Shown: one piece after another, positions 18,679 through 27,889 of the stretch | Layout: every line of letters starts with the position of its first letter | Position numbering within the stretch: position 1 is the stretch's first letter | Assembly (NCBI GenBank): GCA_023150555.1 | Contig: JAKLKQ010000010.1 | Coordinates: forward strand, 78,374-142,373 | Source of the DNA: Planctomycetota bacterium | GTDB lineage: Bacteria; Planctomycetota; SZUA-567; H5-PLA8 | Direction of reading: 5' to 3' | Length of the DNA: 64,000 bases | The notes under the pieces: generated by a model | Seen by the model: only the letters and a program-made list of their open reading frames with translations | Database searches by the model: none | Told to the model about the DNA's origin: nothing | Position numbers and translations under genes: made by a program

Positions 18679-19869
18679 TCAGGCGGGGCCTTCCACGGTG
18701 GCCAGCCAGAGCTTGGCCAGTTCGCGGCGCTCGTGCTGCGGGTGCGTCGAGATCACGTGGCGCAGATGCGAGGCCGCTTCAGGGAAGCCGCCTCGGTCGC
18801 CGCTCGCGCGCGCCCGTTCCAGCAACAGCGCCGCCAGCGCCAGGTGCGATTCGGCCGTGTACGGCTGCCTGTCGGTGTAAGCGTTCGCCAGCCGCTGAAA
18901 GGCGTCGCGCGCGCCTTCGGCATCGCCATCCTTCTGTAACAGCTGGCCCAGGGTCAACTGCACGTCCGGCGCCAGCGTAAGGTGCGGATTCGCCGCCGCC
19001 GCGCGCCGCCACAGATTCAGCGCCTCCTGCGTCTGTCCGGCCTCAAGCAGAGCCTCCAGCGCCTGCGCCATCGTAGGCACGCCGCCGCCCCAGCCGCCGC
19101 GCTCGCCCGCGTTCGAGTGGACCGGGTTCCCCCACCCGCCGCCGTTCGATTCCCCGTACGCGCTGGAATCGTGTGCCGCCTCGCGGGCCGGTCCCCCGCG
19201 GCCCAGCAGCCAGTCGCCCAGGGTCGCACCGCCCTTGGGCGCAAGGCCGGTTATCATGAGGCCCTTCGCACACACCAGCCCGAAAACGAACCCGCCGGCG
19301 TGGGCCCAATGAGCCGTGCCGGTGGTCACGTTGGCCACCGTCACGGCGTAGCCCATCAGCGCTTCCTTCAGGATCCAGAAACCGATCACCCAGACGGCCT
19401 CCAGATGCACCACGCCCACGAAGATGACGATCCAGTAGAAGAACTTCACTCGATTGCGCGGGAAGTAGTAGAGGTACATGCCCAGGACGCCGAAAACGGC
19501 GCCGGACGCGCCGAAGCTCGGGATCGCCGAGTCAGGGAAGAAGTAGTAGTGCCCCGCGACGCCGGCCAGCCCCGAACCCAGGTAGGCGATCAGGTACTTC
19601 GCGCGGCCGATGCGCAGCTCCACGTTGTCGCCGAACAGGAAGAGGAACCACATGTTGCCGAGCAGGTGCATGATGTCGGCGTGCAGGAACATCGACGTGA
19701 AGGCCGTCTCGAGCGTCCCCGACGCCGGGATGAAGCCGTATTTGATCCATACCGGCAGGTTGTCGGCGCCGGTCTGCGTGAAGACCAGGACGTTCGCTGC
19801 CACGAGCGACCAGGTGACCCAGGCGTTGTACGGGCGGTCGGGGGCTTGGTCTTTGATCGGCAGGAACAT
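18679..19869 (-). CDS. Rhomboid-family intramembrane serine protease with TPR-like C-terminus
   Basis: This is a 396-residue protein. The N-terminal 235 residues are a six-helix rhomboid domain: HLLGNMWFLFLFG is the loop-1/helix-2 signature, GASGA holds the catalytic Ser (residue 122), and AHWAHAGGFVFG holds the catalytic His (residue 190). A Gly-rich linker (about 235-270) leads to a soluble helical region with TPR-like repeats (ALLEAGQTQEALNLWRRAAA, LGQLLQKDGDAEGARDAFQRL). Rhomboids cleave transmembrane substrates; the TPR tail may recruit the substrate. The frame is open to a GTG at 19929, but ATG 19869 gives the usual MF.P start of the family. Confidence 0.85.
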   Translation of the reverse strand: MFLPIKDQAPDRPYNAWVTWSLVAANVLVFTQTGADNLPVWIKYGFIPASGTLETAFTSMFLHADIMHLLGNMWFLFLFGDNVELRIGRAKYLIAYLGSGLAGVAGHYYFFPDSAIPSFGASGAVFGVLGMYLYYFPRNRVKFFYWIVIFVGVVHLEAVWVIGFWILKEALMGYAVTVANVTTGTAHWAHAGGFVFGLVCAKGLMITGLAPKGGATLGDWLLGRGGPAREAAHDSSAYGESNGGGWGNPVHSNAGERGGWGGGVPTMAQALEALLEAGQTQEALNLWRRAAAANPHLTLAPDVQLTLGQLLQKDGDAEGARDAFQRLANAYTDRQPYTAESHLALAALLLERARASGDRGGFPEAASHLRHVISTHPQHERRELAKLWLATVEGPA

Positions 19870-20010
19870 CGCGGCGAATCCCCAGTACTTCGGAAGCGGC
19901 GGCCTGAGCTTGTGACCTGGCGCCGCCACGGCTAATTTACTCTAATGTCACAACGTCATTCGGGAAAACGACCTATTCGAAGTCGCGCCCGCTCGCCCCG
20001 GAGCCCATAG

Positions 20011-22023
20011 ATGCGCAAGACCCTCGTCCTGCCGCCCCTGCCCCCACCCCTGGCGTTGTACGAGCGCATGGCCACCATCCGCGCCTTCGAGTCCACCATG
20101 GAAGTGGAGTCCAAGGCCGGGCGCCTGCCGGGCACCTTCCACAGCTCGGTGGGCCAGGAGGCCGTTGCCGTGGGCGCCTGCGCAAGTCTGACCGACGGCG
20201 ACCAGATCGTCAGCAACCACCGCGGCCACGGGCATTTCCTCGCCAAGGGCGGCGACGTCTACCGCGTCATGGCCGAACTCTACGGCCGCGCGGACGGCTA
20301 CAGCGGCGGGCGCGGCGGCACTCAGCACATGGCGGGCGCGTCCATCGGCTTCATGGGATCCAACGGCATCACCGGCGGCGGCATTCCCGTCGCGACGGGC
20401 CTGGGCCTGGCCGCCCGGCGCCTGGGTAAGGACAACGTCGTCGTCAGCTTCTTCGGCGACGGCGCAGCCAACCAGGGCACCTTCCACGAGGCCCTCAACA
20501 TGGCCGCCGTCTGGAAGCTGCCGGTGATCTTCATCTGCGAGAACAACGGCTGGGGCATGTCCACGCCGACCAGCGAGGTCACCGCGGGGCCGTCGATCGC
20601 GCACCGCGGCGAAGCCTACGGCATCCTCTACAAGAGCATCAACGGCAACGACCTCGACGCCGTGGCCGACCAGGTGCGCGCGGCGATCCAGATGGTGCAG
20701 ACGGGCGTCGCGCCGGTGCTGCTCGAGGCCGTCACCTGGCGCCAGCGCGGGCACAGCCGCAGCGACGGATGCGAGTACCGCGACCGCTCGCAGGAAGCCG
20801 AATGGAACGCCCGCGACCCGCTGGCGCTCTACCGCGCCCGTCTGATCGCGCAGGAAAATATCGCAGTGGCCAAACTCGACGAGATCGACCGCAAGGTGGA
20901 AGCGACCATGCAGGCGGCGCTCAAGCGCTGCCAGGCGCTGCCGCCCGTCGAACCGCGCTCGGCCTTCGAGAAGGTCTTCGCTACGCCGCAGGATCTCAAA
21001 ACGCCCGATCCCAGCCAGCAGCCGCTCGCCGACGGCGCCTTCGAGGTCAAGCCCTATTGGCAGGCGATCCAGGAAGCCCTGCGCGAGGCCATGGACCGCG
21101 ACCAACGCTACTTCATCTTCGGCGAAGACGTCGCCGAGTACGGCGGCTGCTTCAAGGTTACGCGCGGGATGCTGGCTGATTACGGCAAGGAGCGCATCGT
21201 CAACACGCCCGTCAGCGAAGCCGGCATCGCAGGCCTGTGCGTCGGCGCGGCCATGGGCGGCGCGCGGCCGGTCGGCGAGTTCATGTTCATGGATTTCATC
21301 CTGCTGGCCCTCGACCAGCTCCTGAACCACGCTGCCAAGTTCCACTACATCTACGACGGCCAGGTGAAGGCGCCGCTCGTGATGCGCACGCCCATGGGCG
21401 GCTACCGCGGCTACGGCGCGACGCACAGCCAGTGCCTGGACGCGCTGCTGATGCATATGCCCGGACTGCGCGTCGTCACGCCCTGGAGCCCCCGCGACGC
21501 CAAGGGCCTGCTGGCGACGTGCCTGGAGGAAGAGAACCCCGTCGTCTTCGTCGAACACAAGGCGCTGTACGGCGCGCAGGGCCCGGTGCCCAAACAGAGC
21601 GAACGAATTCCGCTGGGCCGCGCGAAGATCGTACGCGCAGGCAAGGACCTTACGCTTTGCGCGAACAGCTACATGGTCAGCATGGCACTGCAGGCCGCCG
21701 AGACGCTTGCCAAAGAAAGCATCGAGGCCGAGGTCGTCGACCTGCGCTGCCTGGCACCGCTGGACCGGGAGACGGTTGCCAAGAGCGCCGCACGAACCGG
21801 CGCGCTGGTGACCGTGGAAGAATCGCACTACACGGGCGGCTGGGGCGCGGAGATCGCCGCCAGCGTGCAGGAACTGGCCTTCGGGTACCTCGATGCGCCC
21901 ATCCTGCGCGTCGCCGCCGCGGACGTGCCCATCGCCAGCGCGCCCGAGATGGAGCGCGCGATCCTGCCCAGCGCCGACAAGATCGTCGCGGCCGCCAAGA
22001 AGGCACTCGAAAGCCGCAGCTAG
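20011..22023 (+). CDS. 2-oxoacid (pyruvate/acetoin) dehydrogenase E1, fused alpha and beta subunits
   Basis: This is a 670-residue thiamine-diphosphate enzyme. The alpha part (about 1-330) has the ThDP motif from GDGAANQGTFHEALNMAA to ICENNGWGMS, and RGGTQHM. The beta part (about 345-670) starts AFEVKPYWQAIQEALREAMD and includes FGEDVAEYGGCFKVT, TPVSEAGIAGLCVGAAM and EESHYTGGWGAEI. It would decarboxylate pyruvate or a related 2-oxoacid and pass the acyl group to an E2 lipoyl domain. No E2 or E3 gene is adjacent. A single-chain E1 of alpha-beta order is known in several phyla. It is divergent from the rhomboid gene. Confidence 0.88.
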   Translation: MRKTLVLPPLPPPLALYERMATIRAFESTMEVESKAGRLPGTFHSSVGQEAVAVGACASLTDGDQIVSNHRGHGHFLAKGGDVYRVMAELYGRADGYSGGRGGTQHMAGASIGFMGSNGITGGGIPVATGLGLAARRLGKDNVVVSFFGDGAANQGTFHEALNMAAVWKLPVIFICENNGWGMSTPTSEVTAGPSIAHRGEAYGILYKSINGNDLDAVADQVRAAIQMVQTGVAPVLLEAVTWRQRGHSRSDGCEYRDRSQEAEWNARDPLALYRARLIAQENIAVAKLDEIDRKVEATMQAALKRCQALPPVEPRSAFEKVFATPQDLKTPDPSQQPLADGAFEVKPYWQAIQEALREAMDRDQRYFIFGEDVAEYGGCFKVTRGMLADYGKERIVNTPVSEAGIAGLCVGAAMGGARPVGEFMFMDFILLALDQLLNHAAKFHYIYDGQVKAPLVMRTPMGGYRGYGATHSQCLDALLMHMPGLRVVTPWSPRDAKGLLATCLEEENPVVFVEHKALYGAQGPVPKQSERIPLGRAKIVRAGKDLTLCANSYMVSMALQAAETLAKESIEAEVVDLRCLAPLDRETVAKSAARTGALVTVEESHYTGGWGAEIAASVQELAFGYLDAPILRVAAADVPIASAPEMERAILPSADKIVAAAKKALESRS

Positions 22024-22043
22024 CAAACAAGCCCCGGCCTCCC

Positions 22044-22049
22044 TATAAT
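22044..22049 (+). promoter_or_regulatory. Perfect -10 hexamer right before a start codon
   Basis: TATAAT ends 6 bp before the ATG at 22056. With the usual distance to +1, transcription would begin at or next to the ATG, giving a leaderless mRNA. No Shine-Dalgarno is present between them. No clear -35 is visible. Confidence 0.5.
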
Positions 22050-22055
22050 CTCGTC

Positions 22056-22934
22056 ATGGCCAAGATCGGAAAATCCCTCTCCAGGCTCCTCGGCAACGAC
22101 GAGGACGACGCCAAGCGGCTCCAACAGCGCTTCGCGCGGCTCGAACAGCGTCAGCTCTACCTCATGAACATGCTGCAGCGGACGATGTACGCCGAAAGCG
22201 GCATCGCGTCGCCCGAGGCATTTCAGACCCACGCCTTCTCGCTGCACTCCAAGCGCGGCGAGGACGGCCTGCTGCTGCACGTCCTCAAGGAAATCGGCGC
22301 GAAGAGCCGAACTTTCGTCGAGATCGGCATCCAGGACGGGCGTGAGTGCAACACCGCAAACCTGGCGCTGAACTTCGGCTGGCGAGGCGTGATGATGGAG
22401 GCCGGCCTCGAATACGCCGCCGCCGCAAAGGATTACTATTCCAACGCGCGCAACGTGACGGTGAAGCAGGCCTTCGCCTCCCGCGAAAACATCAACGTGC
22501 TTCTCGACGAGACCGGCGCCGACCGCAAGCCCGATGTCTTCAGCCTCGATATCGACGGCAACGATTACTGGGTGTGGGATGCGATGAAGGACTTCGAACC
22601 GCGCTTAGCGGTCGTCGAGTACAACTACACTCTGGGCCCCCAACGCAGCGCAACGATTGCTTACGAAGCCGATTTCCGCTACCGCTCAAAGTTCCCGCGC
22701 GGCTACCACGGCGCGACGCTGCTGGCGCTCACGCGCCTGGCCAAACGGCGCGGCATGGCACTGGTGGGCGTCTCCGACTTCGGCCACAACGCCTTCTTCG
22801 TTCGGCGCGATTGCCTGCGCGGCGCGCTGCGCGAAGTCACGCCCTCCGACGTGCATCCTAAGGTCGAAGAGCGCCCGGGCTATGCCGAACGCTTCGCCGC
22901 GGTCGCCGGCTTGGACTGGGTCGAAATCGAGTAG
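22056..22934 (+). CDS. FkbM-like SAM-dependent methyltransferase
   Basis: This is a 292-residue protein. An N-terminal helical segment (1-65) precedes a Rossmann-like methyltransferase fold: FVEIGIQDGRECNTANLAL is motif I, and PDVFSLDIDGNDYWVWDAM is the conserved acidic block typical of the FkbM/Methyltransf_21 group. Members methylate sugars or other small molecules, often on surface glycans; the substrate here is unknown. The ATG at 22056 is chosen because the upstream part of the open frame overlaps the dehydrogenase gene. The start lacks a Shine-Dalgarno and follows TATAAT directly, which suggests a leaderless transcript. Confidence 0.75.
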   Translation: MAKIGKSLSRLLGNDEDDAKRLQQRFARLEQRQLYLMNMLQRTMYAESGIASPEAFQTHAFSLHSKRGEDGLLLHVLKEIGAKSRTFVEIGIQDGRECNTANLALNFGWRGVMMEAGLEYAAAAKDYYSNARNVTVKQAFASRENINVLLDETGADRKPDVFSLDIDGNDYWVWDAMKDFEPRLAVVEYNYTLGPQRSATIAYEADFRYRSKFPRGYHGATLLALTRLAKRRGMALVGVSDFGHNAFFVRRDCLRGALREVTPSDVHPKVEERPGYAERFAAVAGLDWVEIE

Positions 22935-22943
22935 GCCTGCCCA

Positions 22944-24161
22944 TCACTCCTTGAACGGGTTGCGTTCCGGCGGGTCGCCGTGCGGCAGGCCGCGCAGCAG
23001 CGGCGGCACCAGCGGCGTCAGGGACTTCACACGATGGCGAATCCAGACGCCCAGGCGTTCGGGCTTTGCGCCCAACCGCGCCTTCGGATCGAGCGCCGTG
23101 CGCCCCAGCGATAACCGCCGGCAACCAAGCTCGATCGCATCACCCACGACCGCATGCAGCAGCGCGAAGTAGATCGGCAGTTCGACATTCGCCGCGTAAT
23201 CGAAGCCGATAAAGTACCCGATCGCCGTCGCGCCGTCCTTGACCGTCGTCACGAAGCCCAGGATCTCGCCGCCTGCCATACGCCGAACGACGCGGCATCG
23301 GAAGTCCGCGCCGAAGGCCTGCGCCATCGCCGGAAGAAAATCCGCCGGCAACAAGTTGATGCGCGTCGCCGCACGATCCTGCACCTGCCGGTAGAGGTCG
23401 TAGAGCCGGTCTTTCTCGGTGCCGACATCCGCGAGCAACTCTACGCGCGCCCCGCCCTTCTCCAGATCTTTGGCGATGCCCTTGGCCGCCTTGCGGTAGC
23501 GCGCCGAGAGGCTCTTCAGATAATCATCGTAACCGCGCCAGCCTTCGCCCAGACCCAACACCATGTCGGGCTCGGTGGCGAGGGCCTCGTAGCGCAGCTT
23601 CGTCAGCGCACGGTTTGCGTTCGCGTCGTCCGGCGCAATATCCTTTACGATCGTGAATTGCGCGCGCTCACCCAGCCGTGCCGCTTTGCGGATGCGCCGC
23701 AGCGCCTCGTCCAGCGCGGCCCAGCGACCGTCCTCCGCAAGATCCGTCGCGAAGGCCACGCCCGGACATCCCCAGGAGAGAAGGTCGCCGCACAGCAGCA
23801 GGCGAAGCTTCATCCGGGCCAGGCGCGCGCGGCCTGCCTTGCGCAGCGCTGCGCGCCACTTCGCGCGCAGGCCCTCTTTCACTACGGGCTTCGCCCCTTC
23901 ATCATCCGCCGCCAGCAACCTGCCCGCCGGCAGCTCAATGGCCTGCGAGGCGACGGCACAGACCGGAGTGTCCCCTCTGTACCCAAGCGCGTAGTGCTGC
24001 CGGAAGTTCGCCGGGCCGTGCGCATCGAGTACCGCGAGGTACCGGCGGCTCATCAACAGGCCCAGCGGCGCGGCCAGACGATCCCAATCAGACGCCGGCA
24101 GGTCCGGGACGGACCTTGCCAGCACAAAGCGTAAGGCTCCTCCGGGCGCGGCGCGCGGCAT
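22944..24161 (-). CDS. GNAT-superfamily acetyltransferase (FemAB-like, COG3146 type)
   Basis: This is a 405-residue cytosolic protein. The C-terminal half has the acyl-CoA-binding GNAT-like features seen in peptidoglycan or cell-envelope acyltransferase relatives: RKAAKGIAKDLEKGG, GGEILGFVTTVKDG, YFIGFDYAANVELPIYFALL and CRRLSLGRTALDPKARLG. The last block is strongly conserved in this family. It probably transfers an acyl or aminoacyl group, but the acceptor is unknown. GGAG lies before the ATG. It converges on the methyltransferase gene with a 9-bp gap. Confidence 0.68.
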   Translation of the reverse strand: MPRAAPGGALRFVLARSVPDLPASDWDRLAAPLGLLMSRRYLAVLDAHGPANFRQHYALGYRGDTPVCAVASQAIELPAGRLLAADDEGAKPVVKEGLRAKWRAALRKAGRARLARMKLRLLLCGDLLSWGCPGVAFATDLAEDGRWAALDEALRRIRKAARLGERAQFTIVKDIAPDDANANRALTKLRYEALATEPDMVLGLGEGWRGYDDYLKSLSARYRKAAKGIAKDLEKGGARVELLADVGTEKDRLYDLYRQVQDRAATRINLLPADFLPAMAQAFGADFRCRVVRRMAGGEILGFVTTVKDGATAIGYFIGFDYAANVELPIYFALLHAVVGDAIELGCRRLSLGRTALDPKARLGAKPERLGVWIRHRVKSLTPLVPPLLRGLPHGDPPERNPFKE

Positions 24162-24356
24162 GGCTTCTCCGTTCAGAAACCGGGCTCGAGGCGCGCAAAG
24201 ACCCTTCGCGCTCGCTGCTAACTCGGCGCAGACGCCCCAAAAGCATTTACCGGAAAGAGCCTAATGAGCCCCGGCGCGGCGTCCACACAGCAACTTCCAC
24301 GCTGGCGCTCCGGCGCCGCCGCCGTAGTATTATGCACGTAGAAGAGGACTGTATCC

Positions 24357-25244
24357 ATGCCCAAGCCGCCGATCCTGCTGCCCAGGGACTCGATCCACCG
24401 CAAGGTGCTGCACCCGCGGCTCCCCGACCTGCCCGAACTCCAGGACGTCGGCTTCGACATCTTCACCAAGGTAGGGCGCCTGGGTCGGCACGAGCACCGC
24501 GGGCGCTTCGAGTTCTGCCTGATTGTGCGAGGCCACGTGACGTGGTGGGCGCAGGACCGCATCTACGAACTGCGCGGCGGCGACGTCTACTTCACCTGGC
24601 CCGACGAACCGCACGGCGGCCTGCACGAGCTGATGCACCCCTGCACCATCTACTGGATGACGCTGCGGGTCCCCCGCCCCGGCACGCGCGGGTCGGAGTC
24701 CCTGCTGCACCTGCCCAAGCGCGAGTCCAAAGCGTTGTGCGCTGCGGTACATGGCCTGCAGGACCGTCACCTGCGCGGCGCGCAGGAACTGGAGCCCTAT
24801 TACGAGACTTTGTTCAAGCACCTGGCGTCCGAACGGCCCGCCCCGCTGGATATCATCCAGGCTCGCGCGGCCCTGCAGGGGTTGCTCGCCGCGCTGGTAC
24901 GCCTGCCGGCCGCCGATGCGCCGCCGGGCTTCGTGCCGCCGGGAATCGGGCGCGCGCAGGTCTTCCTCGACGACTGCCCGCGCCCGTGGCCGAAGGTCAA
25001 GGAGTTGGCGGAGCTTTCCGGCATGAGCGCCAGCCACTTTCATGCCTGCTTCCTTCGCGCGACGGGCATGGCGCCTATGGAGTACGCACACCACAAACGC
25101 CTGGAGCGCGCGCGCAAACTGCTGCAGGCGCGCAGCGCGACGGTGACGTCCGTCGCCGCGCAACTGGGCTACAACTCCAGCCAGCACCTGGCCGCGTGCT
25201 TCCGCCGCTACCTGGGCAAACGGCCGTCGGAGTCCATGCGTTAA
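24357..25244 (+). CDS. AraC-family transcriptional regulator with cupin sensor
   Basis: This is a 295-residue regulator. The N-terminal cupin-like sensor (about 30-110) includes RHEHRGRFEFCLIVRGHVTW and ELRGGDVYFTWPDEPHG. The C-terminal AraC DNA-binding domain (about 200-293) has two helix-turn-helices: VKELAELSGMSASHFHACFL, and VTSVAAQLGYNSSQHLAACF followed by RRYLGKRPSE. AraC proteins of this layout usually sense sugars. A TATTAT hexamer at 24328-24333 is a possible -10 for this gene. The effector and targets are unknown. Confidence 0.87.
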   Translation: MPKPPILLPRDSIHRKVLHPRLPDLPELQDVGFDIFTKVGRLGRHEHRGRFEFCLIVRGHVTWWAQDRIYELRGGDVYFTWPDEPHGGLHELMHPCTIYWMTLRVPRPGTRGSESLLHLPKRESKALCAAVHGLQDRHLRGAQELEPYYETLFKHLASERPAPLDIIQARAALQGLLAALVRLPAADAPPGFVPPGIGRAQVFLDDCPRPWPKVKELAELSGMSASHFHACFLRATGMAPMEYAHHKRLERARKLLQARSATVTSVAAQLGYNSSQHLAACFRRYLGKRPSESMR

Positions 25245-25254
25245 GGACGCGCGT

Positions 25255-25947
25255 TCACGCCTGCGCGTGCACGCGCTCGCAAATCTCGCGAAGTATATTC
25301 TCGAGTTCCGGACCCGCCGCGAACTGGTGGTCCTGGATGGCCAGCGGCGCGCCGATGACGACCAGGGGCGCGCCCAACTTTGGACACTGCACCGCCTGTT
25401 CGATGGAGAGGCCGCCCACCGCCTGAACCGGGATCTTCACCGCTTCGACCACCTTTTTGAGTTCGTCGAGGGGACTCTTGCCCACTTCCGCATGGCGTTC
25501 ATCGAAGCCGACGTGATGGATGATGTAGTCGGCGCCCAGGGCCTCGCAGCGCTGTGCCGCCGCAACGTAGTCCTTCTCGAGCATGATGTCGGCCATCACG
25601 CTGACCTGGTACTTCCGGCCCGCCTCGACGGCGCCTTCGATGGTGCGGTCGTGCGCGCGCGACATCACCACCACGCAGGTCGCGCCCGCTCGCGCCATCA
25701 TCTCGGCCTCCAGGAAGCCGGCGTCCATGGTCTTCAGGTCAGCGACGATCGGGTGCCCTGGAAACGCTTTGCGTAAGGTCCGCACCGCGACCAGGCCTTC
25801 GCCCAGGATCAGCGGCGTGCCGACCTCGATCCAGTCGACCCCCGCGCGCACGGCGGCTTCGGCGGTGGGCATGGCTTCGTCGATCGACGGAAGATCCAAA
25901 CTGATCTGAACGATCGGCGGGTGGTCCTTCTTGGCATCCTTGCTCAT
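25255..25947 (-). CDS. Hexulose-6-phosphate synthase-like / OMP-decarboxylase-superfamily enzyme
   Basis: This is a 230-residue TIM barrel of the orotidine-phosphate-decarboxylase superfamily. The metal-binding signature VADLKTMDAG is that of the hexulose-6-phosphate synthase / 3-keto-L-gulonate-6-phosphate decarboxylase branch, not of true PyrF. VSVMADIMLEKDYVAAAQ and AVGGLSIEQA fit the same branch. It would either condense ribulose-5-phosphate with formaldehyde or decarboxylate a keto-gulonate phosphate. No partner isomerase (HxlB) gene is adjacent. Its ATG overlaps the nth stop codon (ATGA), so translation is coupled to the DNA-repair gene upstream. Confidence 0.8.
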   Translation of the reverse strand: MSKDAKKDHPPIVQISLDLPSIDEAMPTAEAAVRAGVDWIEVGTPLILGEGLVAVRTLRKAFPGHPIVADLKTMDAGFLEAEMMARAGATCVVVMSRAHDRTIEGAVEAGRKYQVSVMADIMLEKDYVAAAQRCEALGADYIIHHVGFDERHAEVGKSPLDELKKVVEAVKIPVQAVGGLSIEQAVQCPKLGAPLVVIGAPLAIQDHQFAAGPELENILREICERVHAQA

Positions 25948-26675
25948 GGCGTGCGTACGCTCCTTTTCAGTCGGCGCCGGCCTTCGTCGCAGGCGTCCAG
26001 GACCGGACAGTAGGGGCACGCCGGGCGTTGCGCCTTGCAGGTGCGCCGTCCGTGCGTGATCAACAGCACATGCATCTCGTACGTCAACGGATCCGGCACG
26101 CGCGCGTTGAGGTGCCGGTACGTCGCCTCCGCGCTCGCCTTCGGCGGCGCCCACCCCAGCCGCCTGGCGATGCGGTTGATGTGGGTGTCCACCGGAAAGT
26201 CCGGACGCTTCAGGTTGAACATCAGCACGCAGGCGACCGTCTTCGGGCCCACGCCGGGCAGCGCGCCAAGCTCGGCCTTGATGCGTTCGGTCGGCGCGCG
26301 GCGCAGGTGTTCCAGGGACGTCTCGCCGCGCGCGGCGTGGATCGTCTCCAGCACGCGCTTGATCGTCCGCGATTTGTTGCGCGCCAAGCCACCGCTGCGG
26401 ATCGCGGCCTCGATCTTCCGCGCCGGTGCTTTGCGCACAGCGTCCCAATCGGCAAACGCGGCCTTCAGGGATTCGAATGCGCGCCCGGAATTGGCATCGC
26501 TGGTGGCCTGGCTGAGGATCGTCGCCACCAGGCTGTCCAGCACCGGTTCGGGCTCTACGCGCCAAGGCCGCGGCCCATAATGCCCGCGCAGCGCGCCATG
26601 CACAGCGCGAAACTCGCGCGGTGCCGGTCGGCACCAGACGGCCGGGGCGCCTGCGGTGCGGGCGGCACGTTTCAA
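25944..26675 (-). CDS. nth: Endonuclease III (DNA glycosylase / AP lyase)
   Basis: This is a 243-residue HhH-GPD glycosylase that removes oxidised pyrimidines. The helix-hairpin-helix LPGVGPKTVACVL holds the catalytic Lys, and FPVDTHINRI holds the catalytic Asp. The C-terminal cluster loop has the C-x6-C-x2-C-x5-C pattern (CKAQRPACPYCPVLDAC) for a 4Fe-4S cluster. All key residues are intact. No ATG fits; a TTG at 26675 with GGAG at 26684-26687 is the best start, and the open frame continues far upstream without further support. The stop overlaps the start of the hexulose-phosphate-synthase-like gene. Confidence 0.88.
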   Translation of the reverse strand: MKRAARTAGAPAVWCRPAPREFRAVHGALRGHYGPRPWRVEPEPVLDSLVATILSQATSDANSGRAFESLKAAFADWDAVRKAPARKIEAAIRSGGLARNKSRTIKRVLETIHAARGETSLEHLRRAPTERIKAELGALPGVGPKTVACVLMFNLKRPDFPVDTHINRIARRLGWAPPKASAEATYRHLNARVPDPLTYEMHVLLITHGRRTCKAQRPACPYCPVLDACDEGRRRLKRSVRTP

Positions 26676-26753
26676 GGAAAAGGCTCCGAATCCAGTTGCC
26701 GGGTTCCGCCGAAAGCGTAACAATCGTGCGCGTCCAGACAAAGGCAGGATGCT

Positions 26754-27149
26754 ATGGCCGACCGGGAAAGTCTGCAACGTATCGCCGAAGGCCTCGGCCT
26801 CGGGACCACGCGGCGCCACATCTTCCTCTGCTGCGACCAGACCAAACCCAAGTGCTGCGACAAGGGCGCCAGCCTGGAGAGTTGGGAGTACCTCAAGCGC
26901 CGCCTGCACGAATTGAAACTCAGCGAGACCGGAGGCATCGTGCGCACGAAGGCCAACTGCCTGCGCATCTGCGAGGGCGGCCCCATCGCCGTCGTCTACC
27001 CCGAGGGCGCTTGGTACGCCGGATGCACGCCCGCGGTCCTGGAGGAGATCATCCAGGAGCACCTCATCGCCGGGCGCGTGGTCGATCGGCACCTTATCCT
27101 GCGGCGTGAGCTGAACCAGGAATGGAGCGACGGATGTCCAAAGCCATAA
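26754..27149 (+). CDS. Thioredoxin-like 2Fe-2S ferredoxin
   Basis: This is a 131-residue small electron carrier. [14 protein letters not shown] places Cys27 and Cys35, and [10 protein letters not shown] places Cys69 and Cys73, matching the four-cysteine ligand set of the thioredoxin-fold 2Fe-2S family. [12 protein letters not shown] is also typical of the family. The redox partner is unknown. It is divergent from nth, and its last 16 bases overlap the start of the next membrane-protein gene, so the two are probably translated together. Confidence 0.85.
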   Translation: MADRESLQRIAEGLGLGTTRRHIFLCCDQTKPKCCDKGASLESWEYLKRRLHELKLSETGGIVRTKANCLRICEGGPIAVVYPEGAWYAGCTPAVLEEIIQEHLIAGRVVDRHLILRRELNQEWSDGCPKP

Positions 27150-27889
27150 CCTATAGCGTTACCGTCGGCGGCAACGTCCCGGCGCTGAAGCCCGCGCCGC
27201 ACACGCCGCTGTTCAAGCCCACCACGATCGAGGAGAGCTGCCTGGAAGCCGCCACCGCGAAACGCGGCTGGGAAGGCCCCGTCGCGTACATCCTGCTCGG
27301 CGGCGGCCTGGGTCTGGTCACCTACCTGATCCTGGGCCACTGGGAAACCGACATTCTCTGGCTGCAGATCACGCTGGGTTCGCTCAGCGGCATCCTGGGC
27401 CTGGCCTCGCTGCTCTACGGCGTCGGGTTGCTCTCCGCGTGCCACGAGTTGAGCTACGATGGAAATGCCACGGAGCTTCGAAAAGTATTCTTCTGGTTCA
27501 AGAAGCGCCAGCAGGCCGAGGAACCCGGACCTCGATTCGTGCGCTGCTACGCAACGAAGGACCCGCGCAGCCAGGACCCGGTGTACGACATGGACGTCTG
27601 CGTATACTTCGCGCCGCCGGTCGGGCGCGTCTCGATCCACCGCATCCGCGGGTACGCCGTCGTGCGCGAAGAAGCCGCGCTGACGTCCACGCCCTACGAG
27701 AAGGCGCTGCAGGAGGTCCACGAGAAAGCCGACGAGGTCGCCAAGCTGCTGAAGGTGGATTTCCAGCACACCTTCACCAAGGGCCCGCTGCCCAAGAACC
27801 TGCGCAAGTTTTTCAAGGAAGAGGATCTCGTCGAGGTGCAGGAGACCGTACTCGTTCCTCCTAGGGCTCGGAACAAGCGCCGCGCATGA
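27134..27889 (+). CDS. Hypothetical membrane protein with two transmembrane helices
   Basis: This is a 251-residue protein that I do not recognise. After about 50 soluble residues there are two membrane helices, about 54-72 ([17 protein letters not shown]) and 80-103 ([20 protein letters not shown]). A soluble C-terminal part of about 145 residues follows. It has no conserved catalytic motif that I can name. ATG 27134 is preferred to 27122 because GGAG lies just upstream. It overlaps the ferredoxin gene at its start and overlaps the convergent epimerase gene by 29 bp at its end. Confidence 0.6.
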   Translation: MSKAITYSVTVGGNVPALKPAPHTPLFKPTTIEESCLEAATAKRGWEGPVAYILLGGGLGLVTYLILGHWETDILWLQITLGSLSGILGLASLLYGVGLLSACHELSYDGNATELRKVFFWFKKRQQAEEPGPRFVRCYATKDPRSQDPVYDMDVCVYFAPPVGRVSIHRIRGYAVVREEAALTSTPYEKALQEVHEKADEVAKLLKVDFQHTFTKGPLPKNLRKFFKEEDLVEVQETVLVPPRARNKRRA

